Source: Ascidiaceihabitans sp.
GTDB lineage: Bacteria; Pseudomonadota; Alphaproteobacteria; Rhodobacterales; Rhodobacteraceae
Direction: 5' to 3'
NCBI GenBank assembly: GCA_028248455.1
Contig: JAOKHV010000003.1
Coordinates: forward strand, 1 to 64,000
Length of the DNA: 64,000 nucleotides
Positions 56,593 through 64,000 of this stretch are shown here, one piece after another. Position 1 is the stretch's first letter. Each line of letters starts with the position of its first letter. The translations under genes and the position numbers were made by a program. The notes under the pieces are model-generated. The model saw only the letters and a list, made by a program, of their open reading frames with translations. It ran no database searches and had not been told where the DNA came from.

Positions 56593-57306
56593 ATGCGACC
56601 TTCAGGACGTGCCCTCGACCAAATGCGCGAAGTTTCTATCGAAACTGGATTTACCAAACATGCTGAAGGGTCCGCCCTGATCAAAATGGGCGACACACAC
56701 GTGTTGTGCACCGCATCAATTGAGCCTCGCGTTCCATCCTTTATCAAGGGATCTGGCCTTGGGTGGGTCACCGCTGAATACGGCATGCTACCACGCGCTA
56801 CCAACACACGGATGCGCCGCGAAGCGGCATCTGGCAAACAAGGCGGTCGCACTGTCGAAATACAACGCCTCATTGGCCGTTCATTGCGCGCAGGCGTTGA
56901 CCGCGTTGCCTTGGGCGAACGCCAAATCACAATCGACTGTGACGTCTTGCAAGCCGACGGCGGCACACGTTGTGCATCAATCACAGGTGGCTGGATCGCA
57001 TTGCGGTTGGCTGTGAACAAACTTATGAAAGCCGGCGATGTTGTCAGCGATCCGTTGGTTGATCCAGTTGCCGCGGTAAGCTGTGGTATCTACGCGGGCC
57101 AACCAGTTCTTGATCTGGATTACCCTGAGGACTCTGAAGCTGGTGTTGATGGCAACTTCATCATGACCGGTTCCAAAAAACTGATCGAAGTACAGATGAG
57201 CGCTGAAGGCTCCCTATTCTCACGTACACAACTAAACGAACTGATGGACCTAGCCGAAAAAGGCGTAAGCGAATTGGTAGAAGCCGCTAAAGCCGCTACA
57301 GCATGA
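56593..57306 (+). CDS. rph: Ribonuclease PH
   Basis: A 237-residue phosphorolytic exoribonuclease. It has [52 protein letters not shown] and GRSLRAGVD, typical of the family, with the phosphate-binding Arg residues conserved. It trims tRNA 3' ends using phosphate. AAAAAGGA lies before the ATG. The stop overlaps the start of rdgB (ATGA), giving an rph-rdgB-hemW unit as in many relatives. Confidence 0.97.
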   Translation: MRPSGRALDQMREVSIETGFTKHAEGSALIKMGDTHVLCTASIEPRVPSFIKGSGLGWVTAEYGMLPRATNTRMRREAASGKQGGRTVEIQRLIGRSLRAGVDRVALGERQITIDCDVLQADGGTRCASITGGWIALRLAVNKLMKAGDVVSDPLVDPVAAVSCGIYAGQPVLDLDYPEDSEAGVDGNFIMTGSKKLIEVQMSAEGSLFSRTQLNELMDLAEKGVSELVEAAKAATA

Positions 57307-57914
57307 GCCGTAAATTCACCCTAGATCGCCTGTTGGTGGCAACACATAACGCAGGCAAGTTGGAAGAAATGCATCATCTATTTCAACCACTTGGCGTGAA
57401 TATAACCGGTGCAGCCGAAATGAATTTGGCTGAACCGGAAGAGACGGAAAATACCTTTATAGGAAACGCACGGATCAAAGCCCACGCAGCCGTTAAGGCG
57501 ACAGGGCTCCCTGCGCTTTCTGACGATTCAGGCATCCAAGTTGATGGTCTAGATGGTGCGCCAGGTGTCTACACCGCCGATTGGGCAGAGACGCCAAATG
57601 GCCGTGATTTTATTATGGCGATGACCAAAACTCACAACCTTTTGGAAGAACGTAACGCCCCGCATCCACGCACTGCACGCTTCTGTTCCACGTTAGTTTT
57701 GGCATGGCCAGATGGACATGATGAAGTATTTGAAGGCACGGTTGAGGGCACCTTAGTTTGGCCAATGCGCGGCAAGCAAGGTCACGGATATGACCCAATG
57801 TTTATGCCGGTTGGCCACGATGTCACCTTTGCTGAAATGGACCATGACGCAAAGAACCTGATCAGCCATCGCGCCCGTGCATTCGAGAAACTGATCGCTG
57901 GCTGTTTTGGCTGA
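57303..57914 (+). CDS. rdgB: dITP/XTP pyrophosphatase RdgB (Ham1 family)
   Basis: A 203-residue Ham1/RdgB enzyme. The N-terminal [14 protein letters not shown] is the nucleotide-binding loop, [25 protein letters not shown] follows, and the basic [10 protein letters not shown] and HRARAFEKL are at the end. It hydrolyses non-canonical purine triphosphates such as dITP and XTP to monophosphates. It overlaps rph by 4 nt and hemW by 8 nt, so translation of the three is probably coupled. Confidence 0.96.
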   Translation: MSRKFTLDRLLVATHNAGKLEEMHHLFQPLGVNITGAAEMNLAEPEETENTFIGNARIKAHAAVKATGLPALSDDSGIQVDGLDGAPGVYTADWAETPNGRDFIMAMTKTHNLLEERNAPHPRTARFCSTLVLAWPDGHDEVFEGTVEGTLVWPMRGKQGHGYDPMFMPVGHDVTFAEMDHDAKNLISHRARAFEKLIAGCFG

Positions 57915-59064
57915 AGATTGGGAACAGGGCGGCTTTGGCCTCTACATTCACTGGCCATTTTGCGCCGCTAAATGCCCCTATTGCGATTTCAACAGCCATG
58001 TTTCGCGTAGCATCGACCATTCCGCATGGCGCAAGGGCTATCTAGCCGAACTGCGCCGTGCAGCCCATGAAACAAAGGGCCGTGTATTACGCAGCGTGTT
58101 TTTCGGTGGCGGCACACCCAGCCTGATGGATCCAGATGTTGTGGCTGACATCATGTCAGAAATCTACCGCCTCTGGCCCACCGCCAACGATCTTGAAACC
58201 ACACTCGAGGCCAACCCCAGCTCGGTCGAGGCTGGCCGCTTTGCTGCTTTTCGTCAGGCAGGTATCAATCGCATATCCATGGGAGTCCAAGCCCTCAACG
58301 ACGAAGACCTGCGCCGACTGGGCCGCATCCATACAGTGGGTGAGGCACGCACAGCATTCGACGTCGCCCGTGCCACCTTTGATCGTGTTAGCTTTGATTT
58401 AATCTATGGGCGTCAGAAACAAACACTTGATGATTGGAAAATAGAACTAAAGCAGGCTCTAAATATGGCCATTGATCACCTTTCGCTCTACCAGCTCACT
58501 ATTGAACAAGGCACAGCGTTCGGCGATCGTTACAATGCGGGCAAGCTGGCTGGCCTTCCCAGCGACGACCTTGGCGCGGATATGTACGAAGTGACACAAG
58601 ACATCTGTGGCGAAGCCGGCATGCCATCTTATGAGGTCTCCAACCACGCCCGTGATGGAGCGCAGTCACGTCACAACCTGGTCTACTGGCGCTATGGAGA
58701 CTACGTGGGTATCGGCCCGGGTGCGCACGGTCGTTTGACCATCGATGGGCAACGGACGGCTACAGAATGTTTCAGTAACCCAAAACGCTGGCTCGAAGCA
58801 GCGTTGGGTGGTGAAACAGAAAAGCCCCGCGAGCGATTGGCGCGCGAGGATCAAGCAAGTGAACTTTTATTGATGGGCCTTCGATTGAAGGAAGGCATCG
58901 ACCCAAAGCGGTTCTTTAACCTTTCCGGCCGTAATATCGATCAAAATGCTATAAATGAGCTGATTGATTTAGATTTACTTAACGCCCAAAAAGACCGAAT
59001 TATCGTTTCTAATCAGGGTTTTATGATTTTAAACGCTGTTTTGAGGCGTCTCTTAGAGGCTTAA
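57907..59064 (+). CDS. hemW: HemW radical SAM heme chaperone (HemN-like)
   Basis: A 385-residue radical SAM protein. The cluster motif [13 protein letters not shown] is at residues 18-30 (CxxxCxxC), with [10 protein letters not shown] near 65 and the HemW-type C-terminal HTH-like domain. HemW binds heme and is not the coproporphyrinogen oxidase it is often called. The start is TTG at 57907, because the frame begins right before the conserved GLYIHWPFC and no ATG or GTG is available; it overlaps rdgB by 8 nt. The stop overlaps the parB stop (TTAA). Confidence 0.92.
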   Translation: MAEDWEQGGFGLYIHWPFCAAKCPYCDFNSHVSRSIDHSAWRKGYLAELRRAAHETKGRVLRSVFFGGGTPSLMDPDVVADIMSEIYRLWPTANDLETTLEANPSSVEAGRFAAFRQAGINRISMGVQALNDEDLRRLGRIHTVGEARTAFDVARATFDRVSFDLIYGRQKQTLDDWKIELKQALNMAIDHLSLYQLTIEQGTAFGDRYNAGKLAGLPSDDLGADMYEVTQDICGEAGMPSYEVSNHARDGAQSRHNLVYWRYGDYVGIGPGAHGRLTIDGQRTATECFSNPKRWLEAALGGETEKPRERLAREDQASELLLMGLRLKEGIDPKRFFNLSGRNIDQNAINELIDLDLLNAQKDRIIVSNQGFMILNAVLRRLLEA

Positions 59065-59954
59065 GCCCCACCCAGCCTACGACACAGATCATCGAGATCG
59101 TCCAGAGAACCATAATTAATGACCATCTGGCCATTCTCTGAGCCTGGTTTGTGGTTTAACAAAACCTTCATTTTGAGACCCGCTGACAAATCACCTTCAA
59201 GTGCTTGGGTGTCAGCATCTTTGTATGGCTTGCCAGCTACGATGCTTTCTCTGCTCGTAGATTCACCCTTGACTGCTGATGACTTCACAAGTGCCTCAGT
59301 CGCTCTAACGCTGAGACCACCCTTGATTATAAGTTTAGCCAGCTCAGATGCGTTCTCTGCCGGTACCAACGCACGAGCGTGACCAGAAGACAATTCACCA
59401 CTGCGAACAAGCCCAATTACATCGTCTGGCAGATTCAGCAAACGGAGTAAATTAGCAATGTGGCTACGGCTTTTGCCCAAAGCCTCTGCCATCTTCTCCT
59501 GGGTATGACCGAAGCGATCCATCAACTGACGATAACCAACGGCTTCTTCCATTGGGTTGAGATCAGCACGTTGAATGTTTTCAATGATTGCAACTTCTAG
59601 AACCTCGGCATCAGAAAACTGACGCACAACGACCGGAAGTTCATGCAATTTCGCAAGCTGAGATGCGCGCCAGCGGCGTTCACCCGCAACAATCTGGTAA
59701 CGACCGTTGTCCAGAACCCGCACGATCAACGGTTGGATAACACCTTTTTCCTTGATCGACGCAGCCAAGTCATCCAAATCATCCTGAACAAATTGTTTGC
59801 GTGGTTGATCAGGATTGGCTTCAATCTGTTCAATCGGAACAAATCGTTCAGCGGCAGGACCACCTTGTACCGGCGTTTCAGCCTCAGTCACATCAGCCAT
59901 CAAAGCCGAAAGCCCGCGGCCAAGTCCGCGTTTATTTTCTCTACCTGAAGCCAT
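59061..59954 (-). CDS. parB: Chromosome partitioning protein ParB
   Basis: A 297-residue ParB. The N-terminal RGLGRGLSALMAD is the ParA-contacting box. The ParB/Srx CTPase domain (about 40-130) has GRYQIVAGERRWRASQLA and EVAIIENIQRADLNPMEEA, followed by the parS-binding helix-turn-helix (about 135-190) and a C-terminal dimer domain. It clamps on parS and spreads along DNA to separate origins. It follows parA by 18 nt. Two perfect parS sites lie 1.4-3.3 kb upstream. Confidence 0.97.
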   Translation of the reverse strand: MASGRENKRGLGRGLSALMADVTEAETPVQGGPAAERFVPIEQIEANPDQPRKQFVQDDLDDLAASIKEKGVIQPLIVRVLDNGRYQIVAGERRWRASQLAKLHELPVVVRQFSDAEVLEVAIIENIQRADLNPMEEAVGYRQLMDRFGHTQEKMAEALGKSRSHIANLLRLLNLPDDVIGLVRSGELSSGHARALVPAENASELAKLIIKGGLSVRATEALVKSSAVKGESTSRESIVAGKPYKDADTQALEGDLSAGLKMKVLLNHKPGSENGQMVINYGSLDDLDDLCRRLGGA

Positions 59955-59972
59955 GGTGCACCCTATCCTAGA

Positions 59973-60779
59973 TTATAATTTATTCTTTTCGATCAATTCA
60001 TGCGCCAATGCACGATATGCAATCGCACCTTTCGACGCTGAATCATATTTTAGAACTGGCATCGCAAAGGACGGTGCCTCGCTCAAACGGACGTTCCTTG
60101 GAATGACCGTTTTAAACACCAAATCACCCAAATTATCACGAGCGTCTTGCTCAACCTGTTGTGAAAGATTATTACGTTTATCGTACATCGTCAGCACAAC
60201 ACCTTCGATCCTAAGGTTTTTGTTGCCAGATTGGCGAACCTCACGGATCGTCAACATAAGCTGAGACAATCCCTCTAGAGCAAAAAATTCGCTTTGGAGC
60301 GGTACCAATACTGTGTGAGCCGCAATCATAGCATTCACAGTTAAAAGATTTAAAGAGGGCGGACAATCGATGAAAATGAAGTCAAAATCAAACTCATCAA
60401 TCTGAGTTTGGCGCAATGCGTCGTGTAGCAAAAAGCTACGTTTTTCGTTTGAAACCAGTTCAAGATCAGCAGAGCTTAGATCAACAGTTGCAGGAATAAT
60501 GGCAAGATTTTTGATCTCTGACGTCTGAATAACGTCCTTGAGGTCGATATCATCAAGCAAAAGTTCATAAGTTGTAAACTCACGATCACTTTGTTCGATC
60601 CCTAAGCCAGTAGATGCGTTCCCTTGCGGGTCCAAATCAACCACCAGAACACGATGACCAGCTTCAGCCAGCGCAGCAGAAAGGTTAATCGTTGTTGTAG
60701 TTTTGCCAACTCCACCTTTTTGGTTCGCTACGGCGATAATTTTAGGCCCCTCTGGACGCGTCAGATCAGGCACGGGCAA
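59973..60779 (-). CDS. parA: Chromosome partitioning ATPase ParA (Soj)
   Basis: A 268-residue Walker-type ATPase. The deviant Walker A KGGVGKTTTT is at residues 21-30, followed by DLDPQGNASTGLG and FIDCPPSLNLLTVNAM. It forms gradients on the nucleoid that pull ParB-parS complexes apart. Its start overlaps the rsmG stop by 14 nt, the usual coupled arrangement near alphaproteobacterial origins. The chromosomal rather than plasmid type is indicated by its neighbours. Confidence 0.97.
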   Translation of the reverse strand: MPVPDLTRPEGPKIIAVANQKGGVGKTTTTINLSAALAEAGHRVLVVDLDPQGNASTGLGIEQSDREFTTYELLLDDIDLKDVIQTSEIKNLAIIPATVDLSSADLELVSNEKRSFLLHDALRQTQIDEFDFDFIFIDCPPSLNLLTVNAMIAAHTVLVPLQSEFFALEGLSQLMLTIREVRQSGNKNLRIEGVVLTMYDKRNNLSQQVEQDARDNLGDLVFKTVIPRNVRLSEAPSFAMPVLKYDSASKGAIAYRALAHELIEKNKL

Positions 60780-61380
60780 ATTCCTTAATCTTTAAGATAG
60801 TGGCGTTGTTATTTGTCTTACTTGTAATTTCTTCGTACCTGAATGACCAGTTTTCTTGCGCCTGTAAGATCTCTTTTTCCCAAGTCTCGCCTTTCGGAAG
60901 TATCGCAACGCCATTTTTTGCAGCGTGGCGTTCCACAAATCCAAGCAGACCGTTCAGATCTGTTAGTGCACGTGCTGAAATCACGCTTGCCCCAATGGGG
61001 TCAAGGACCTCGATACGTTCAGCATAAACTTTTACTTTCAAACCGATCTCACGAACAGCATTGCGAAGAAATGCGCATTTACGTTGGTCACTTTCAACAA
61101 GGTAAAATTGCATATCCGGCCGACATTCTTTGGCGAAAATGGCTAGAATAATGCCTGGTAAGCCACCACCGCTACCGAAGTCAGCCCAAACTGAACCTTC
61201 AACAGAAATGTCAAAGATCTGAGCAGAATCCCAGATATGACGATCCCAAATTTCTGGCAGGCTAGACTTTGAAACCAAATTAATCTTTGGATTCCACTTT
61301 TCTATCAAGGCTACGTAGGCTTCCAGCCGTTCAAATGTTTCACGTGAAACATCCGTCTTTAACCAACTTGGACTGTTCAT
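60766..61380 (-). CDS. rsmG: 16S rRNA m7G527 methyltransferase RsmG (GidB)
   Basis: A 204-residue SAM-dependent methyltransferase. Motif I is [15 protein letters not shown] near residue 61, with [13 protein letters not shown] and a C-terminal [10 protein letters not shown] segment. It methylates G527 of 16S rRNA; its loss gives low-level streptomycin resistance in other bacteria. The N-terminal DVSRETF peptide is encoded by a parS site. It overlaps mnmG by 4 nt and parA by 14 nt. Confidence 0.96.
   Translation of the reverse strand: MNSPSWLKTDVSRETFERLEAYVALIEKWNPKINLVSKSSLPEIWDRHIWDSAQIFDISVEGSVWADFGSGGGLPGIILAIFAKECRPDMQFYLVESDQRKCAFLRNAVREIGLKVKVYAERIEVLDPIGASVISARALTDLNGLLGFVERHAAKNGVAILPKGETWEKEILQAQENWSFRYEEITSKTNNNATILKIKEFARA
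61336..61351. promoter_or_regulatory. parS centromere site inside rsmG
   Basis: TGTTTCACGTGAAACA is a perfect 16-nt palindrome identical to the conserved bacterial parS consensus. It lies in the first codons of rsmG, where it encodes the VSRET part of the protein. It is the binding site for ParB encoded 1.4 kb downstream. Confidence 0.95.
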
Positions 61381-63245
61381 GCGGATTTCTTTTCAAATTG
61401 TCTAATTTTTGCCAATAACAGCGCCAACGCGGCCGGCGTCATACCATCAATACGCCCTGCCTGGGCCAATGTGGATGGACGAACCAACAGTAATTTCGCC
61501 TTTAATTCGTTAGAGAGCCCATCAATAAGCTGATAATCAAACGTTGCGGGTATTTTGTGGCCTTCATCCTTCGCAATCCGATCAATGTCACGCTGCTGTC
61601 GTGACAAGAAACTTGCGTACGTCGCCTCTCGTTCTAGCTGCTTTTGCGTTTCCACATCTAGCTCGGCCAGCTTTGGCATAAGTGGCAACAAATTTTCGAA
61701 CTTTACGCTTGGAAATGCCAAAATTTGATAGGCTGTGCGGCGCGAGCCGTCTTGGCTTACATCAATCCCAGCCGCTTGCGCTTGTTTCGGAGTGAACGTC
61801 TCGCCCTGGATAACTGCGTATCCCTGAGCTAAGCGTTCCATCTTAGCATCAAAAACTGCGGTTCGCTCAACCGAAGCCGCACCCAGCTCTTTTGCCAGTG
61901 GCGTCAACCGCTGATCAGCATTATCTGCACGAAGCGATAGTCGGAACTCGGCGCGAGACGTAAACATCCGATAAGGCTCTGTCACACCCCGGGTCGTCAG
62001 ATCGTCAATCATTACACCAATGTAGCTCTCGCTACGGCTAAAGTGTACGGGGTCACGTCCGAGAGCTGAGAGTGCTGCGTTGAAGCCAGCGACCATACCT
62101 TGCGCCGCCGCTTCCTCATATCCCGTAGTTCCGTTAATCTGACCCGCAAGATATAGACCACCAACAGTTGGCAGGGCGAGAGTATCATCAAGAACACGAG
62201 GGTCGATATAGTCATACTCGATCGCATATCCAGGTTGTAAAATTTTCACATCCTCTAGACCATAGATCGATTTCACGTAATCTTCTTGGACAGATTCAGG
62301 CAAGGATGTCGAAATTCCATTAGGATAAACTGTATGATCATCCAAGCCCTCTGGCTCTAGAAAAACCAAGTGGCTGTCCTTCTCCCCAAATCGAACGATC
62401 TTATCTTCGATAGACGGGCAATACCGAGGTCCTACGCCATCGATGTGACCGCCATACATAGCGGATTTTTTAAGGTTTTCGCGTATAATGTCGTGTGTTT
62501 TTTCATTCGTATAAGTCATTCCACACGAAATTTGACGGGCGGAGACTTTATTCGACAAGAACGAGAACAAGGCAGGTTCATCGTCCCCCGCCTGCGATTC
62601 AAGCAAATCCCACTTGATTGTACGTCCGTCAAGACGCGGTGGCGTGCCTGTTTTCAGGCGACCTAATGGTAATTCAAAAGAATCGATGCGCTCTGCCAAC
62701 TTGACCGAAGCCTTATCACCCATGCGCCCCCCGGAATATGAGACGTCACCGATATGAATGACGCCACGAAGGAAAGTACCCGTTGTGAGAATAACGCGCT
62801 TTGCTTTAATTTCAGAACCATCCGACAGCTGAACTCCACCAATGACACCATTCGACATCAAGAAATCGGTCACCTCACCAATAACAATCGAAAGGTTTTC
62901 GCGATTTTCAGTCTCTGCAAGCATCGATTTCTGATAAATTTTCCGATCTGCTTGGGTTCGAGGCCCCTGCACCGCCGGTCCTTTTTTCCGATTGAGCAAA
63001 CGGAACTGAATCCCAGCAAGATCAGAAACACGACCCATAACACCATCAAGGGCATCAATTTCACGTACCAAGTGGCCCTTACCAAGACCACCAATGGCAG
63101 GATTACAAGACATCACGCCAATACCGTCTCGCGTCATAGTTACCAAAGCGGTCGTCGCACCAAGCCGTGCAGACGCATGTGCAGCCTCTGATCCGGCGTG
63201 ACCGCCACCAATAACGAGTACATCAAAATGTTTCACGTGAAACAC
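61377..63245 (-). CDS. mnmG: tRNA uridine-5-carboxymethylaminomethyl modification enzyme MnmG (GidA)
   Basis: A 622-residue FAD protein when started at GTG 63245. It has [24 protein letters not shown], the [24 protein letters not shown] signature, [10 protein letters not shown] and YCPSIEDKI. With MnmE it modifies U34 of certain tRNAs. The GTG start gives [15 protein letters not shown] and the normal length; the frame opens 13 codons further upstream (63284) but that part overlaps mnmE. The second parS site spans the GTG. rsmG overlaps its stop by 4 nt. Confidence 0.96.
   Translation of the reverse strand: MFHVKHFDVLVIGGGHAGSEAAHASARLGATTALVTMTRDGIGVMSCNPAIGGLGKGHLVREIDALDGVMGRVSDLAGIQFRLLNRKKGPAVQGPRTQADRKIYQKSMLAETENRENLSIVIGEVTDFLMSNGVIGGVQLSDGSEIKAKRVILTTGTFLRGVIHIGDVSYSGGRMGDKASVKLAERIDSFELPLGRLKTGTPPRLDGRTIKWDLLESQAGDDEPALFSFLSNKVSARQISCGMTYTNEKTHDIIRENLKKSAMYGGHIDGVGPRYCPSIEDKIVRFGEKDSHLVFLEPEGLDDHTVYPNGISTSLPESVQEDYVKSIYGLEDVKILQPGYAIEYDYIDPRVLDDTLALPTVGGLYLAGQINGTTGYEEAAAQGMVAGFNAALSALGRDPVHFSRSESYIGVMIDDLTTRGVTEPYRMFTSRAEFRLSLRADNADQRLTPLAKELGAASVERTAVFDAKMERLAQGYAVIQGETFTPKQAQAAGIDVSQDGSRRTAYQILAFPSVKFENLLPLMPKLAELDVETQKQLEREATYASFLSRQQRDIDRIAKDEGHKIPATFDYQLIDGLSNELKAKLLLVRPSTLAQAGRIDGMTPAALALLLAKIRQFEKKSA
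63229..63244. promoter_or_regulatory. parS centromere site at the start of mnmG
   Basis: A second perfect copy of TGTTTCACGTGAAACA overlaps the GTG start codon of mnmG and encodes the FHVKH residues of its N-terminus. It lies 1.9 kb from the copy in rsmG. No third copy was found by eye in the window. Confidence 0.95.
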
Positions 63246-63249
63246 TCCA

Positions 63250-64000
63250 TCACTTGCCCAGACAAAAGCTGGAGAAAATTTCATCTAGCAGGTTTTCGAC
63301 GTCAATTCGACCTACCAAAGCTTCGAGAGAACGGACCGCTGTACGCAATTCTTCTGCGGCAATATCATAATGTTCAGGGCCTAGGTCAACGAGAGGTAGC
63401 ACCACATCAAGTGCGGTCAATGTAGATTGCATCGCAATTCGGTGACGTTCATGCGTTGCAAGGCCAGCTTGGGACGAGCGTTGTTCTAACGTTTGTTGAA
63501 TTGCATCTAACAGATCAGAAACGCCCTCTCCAGTTAAACCCGAAATACCTGACCCAGTGATGTCAGCTTTTGGGGTAATACGAATATCATCTGGTAGCTG
63601 GGCAAGTGGTAATACTTCGTTTTTATCAGCTAAGAATATACGAAGATCCGCGTCCCCTGCCCGCTCCAAAGCACGATTAATACCAATCACTTCAACTGAG
63701 TCTTGACCATCGCGCAAACCTGCGGTGTCCAAAACAGTAACTGGTAAACCTTTCAAGTCCATACGGACTTCGATTACATCTCGCGTTGTGCCAGCAATGT
63801 CAGACGTAATTGCAGCGTCACGACCAGCCATTGCATTCAGCAATGTTGATTTTCCAGCATTTGGTGCACCCACAATCGCAACTTCAAAACCAACACGAAT
63901 GCGTTCAGCAACTTTACTGCCCGCGATTTCTTTAATCAGGTCAGTCTTCACACCTGTTAATAATTCACGGACCTCAGGAGTCACATCAACGGGGACGTCC
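63250..64000 (-). CDS. mnmE: tRNA modification GTPase MnmE, 3' part (cut by window edge)
   Basis: The last 250 or so codons of MnmE; the gene continues beyond the right edge (the frame is open through the [10 protein letters not shown] segment with no start needed). The GTPase domain shows G1 GAPNAGKST, the G2/switch I region [12 protein letters not shown] and G3 DTAGLRD. The protein ends in FCLGK, the conserved CxGK tail. The G4 NKxD motif is not clear by eye (ADKNEVLP is the nearest). With MnmG it makes the wobble-uridine modification of tRNA. It stops 4 nt before the mnmG GTG. Confidence 0.95.
   Translation of the reverse strand, partial: DVPVDVTPEVRELLTGVKTDLIKEIAGSKVAERIRVGFEVAIVGAPNAGKSTLLNAMAGRDAAITSDIAGTTRDVIEVRMDLKGLPVTVLDTAGLRDGQDSVEVIGINRALERAGDADLRIFLADKNEVLPLAQLPDDIRITPKADITGSGISGLTGEGVSDLLDAIQQTLEQRSSQAGLATHERHRIAMQSTLTALDVVLPLVDLGPEHYDIAAEELRTAVRSLEALVGRIDVENLLDEIFSSFCLGK

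Noticed and set aside
1-64000. CRISPR array, tRNA or rRNA genes, prophage or insertion sequence
   Set aside because: No regularly spaced repeats, cloverleaf sequence, rRNA segment, transposase or phage gene was recognised by eye; a short or diverged tRNA could still be missed.

Overview
The window looks like a chromosomal segment of a marine alphaproteobacterium of the Rhodobacteraceae (Roseobacter group). The evidence is the gene order at the right end (mnmE, mnmG, rsmG, parA, parB on one strand, then hemW, rdgB, rph opposite, with hrcA-grpE next) together with two perfect parS palindromes. This order normally lies close to the chromosomal replication origin. No rRNA, tRNA, CRISPR array, intact insertion sequence or prophage gene was recognised.

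Region 1 (about 1-17,700) is a surface-polysaccharide locus, almost entirely on the minus strand, with a strong sulfation signature. It holds four different sulfotransferase genes (one cut by the window edge), a Wzy-like polymerase, a hexapeptide acyltransferase and a Wzx-like flippase. The supply pathway for the sulfate donor follows: CysD, a CysN-CysC fusion, and CysQ, which removes the PAP by-product. Around these are a frameshifted galU, an intact galU, a phosphomannomutase/phosphoglucomutase, an EPS-associated MarR-type regulator, a RfaH/NusG-like antiterminator and a WecA/MraY-type initiating sugar-phosphate transferase. A yefM-yoeB-abrB-like toxin-antitoxin cassette sits inside the locus and an H-NS family gene lies at its right border. 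The left part is visibly AT-rich, which fits acquired DNA. No glycosyltransferase of the assembly step is in the window, so the locus probably continues to the left.

Region 2 (17,870-44,450) is catabolic. It contains a copper-type P1B ATPase; a class V aminotransferase overlapping a CaiB/BaiF CoA-transferase; and a peptide/amide uptake operon (M20 hydrolase, dipeptide-type ABC transporter with fused ATPases, cupin, P1-family amidohydrolase, TTC38-like TPR protein) with a divergent PAS-LuxR regulator and a perfect operator-like palindrome between them. Then come idi-glpD-glpK, a fumarylacetoacetase-family gene, and a urate degradation cluster (puuD, lysR, uraH, a puuE-uraD fusion, allA, allE). 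An SDR gene, a decayed crotonase gene and an ArsC-family reductase gene follow. A second, truncated ArsC-family copy lies near 17,900.

Region 3 (44,800-64,000) is mostly housekeeping: ilvA, argG, a sulfotransferase-like P-loop gene, msrA, a PfkB-type sugar kinase, maeB, mutS, grpE, hrcA, rph, rdgB, hemW, parB, parA, rsmG, mnmG and the 3' part of mnmE. The genes are packed tightly, and many convergent pairs abut or share their stop codons.
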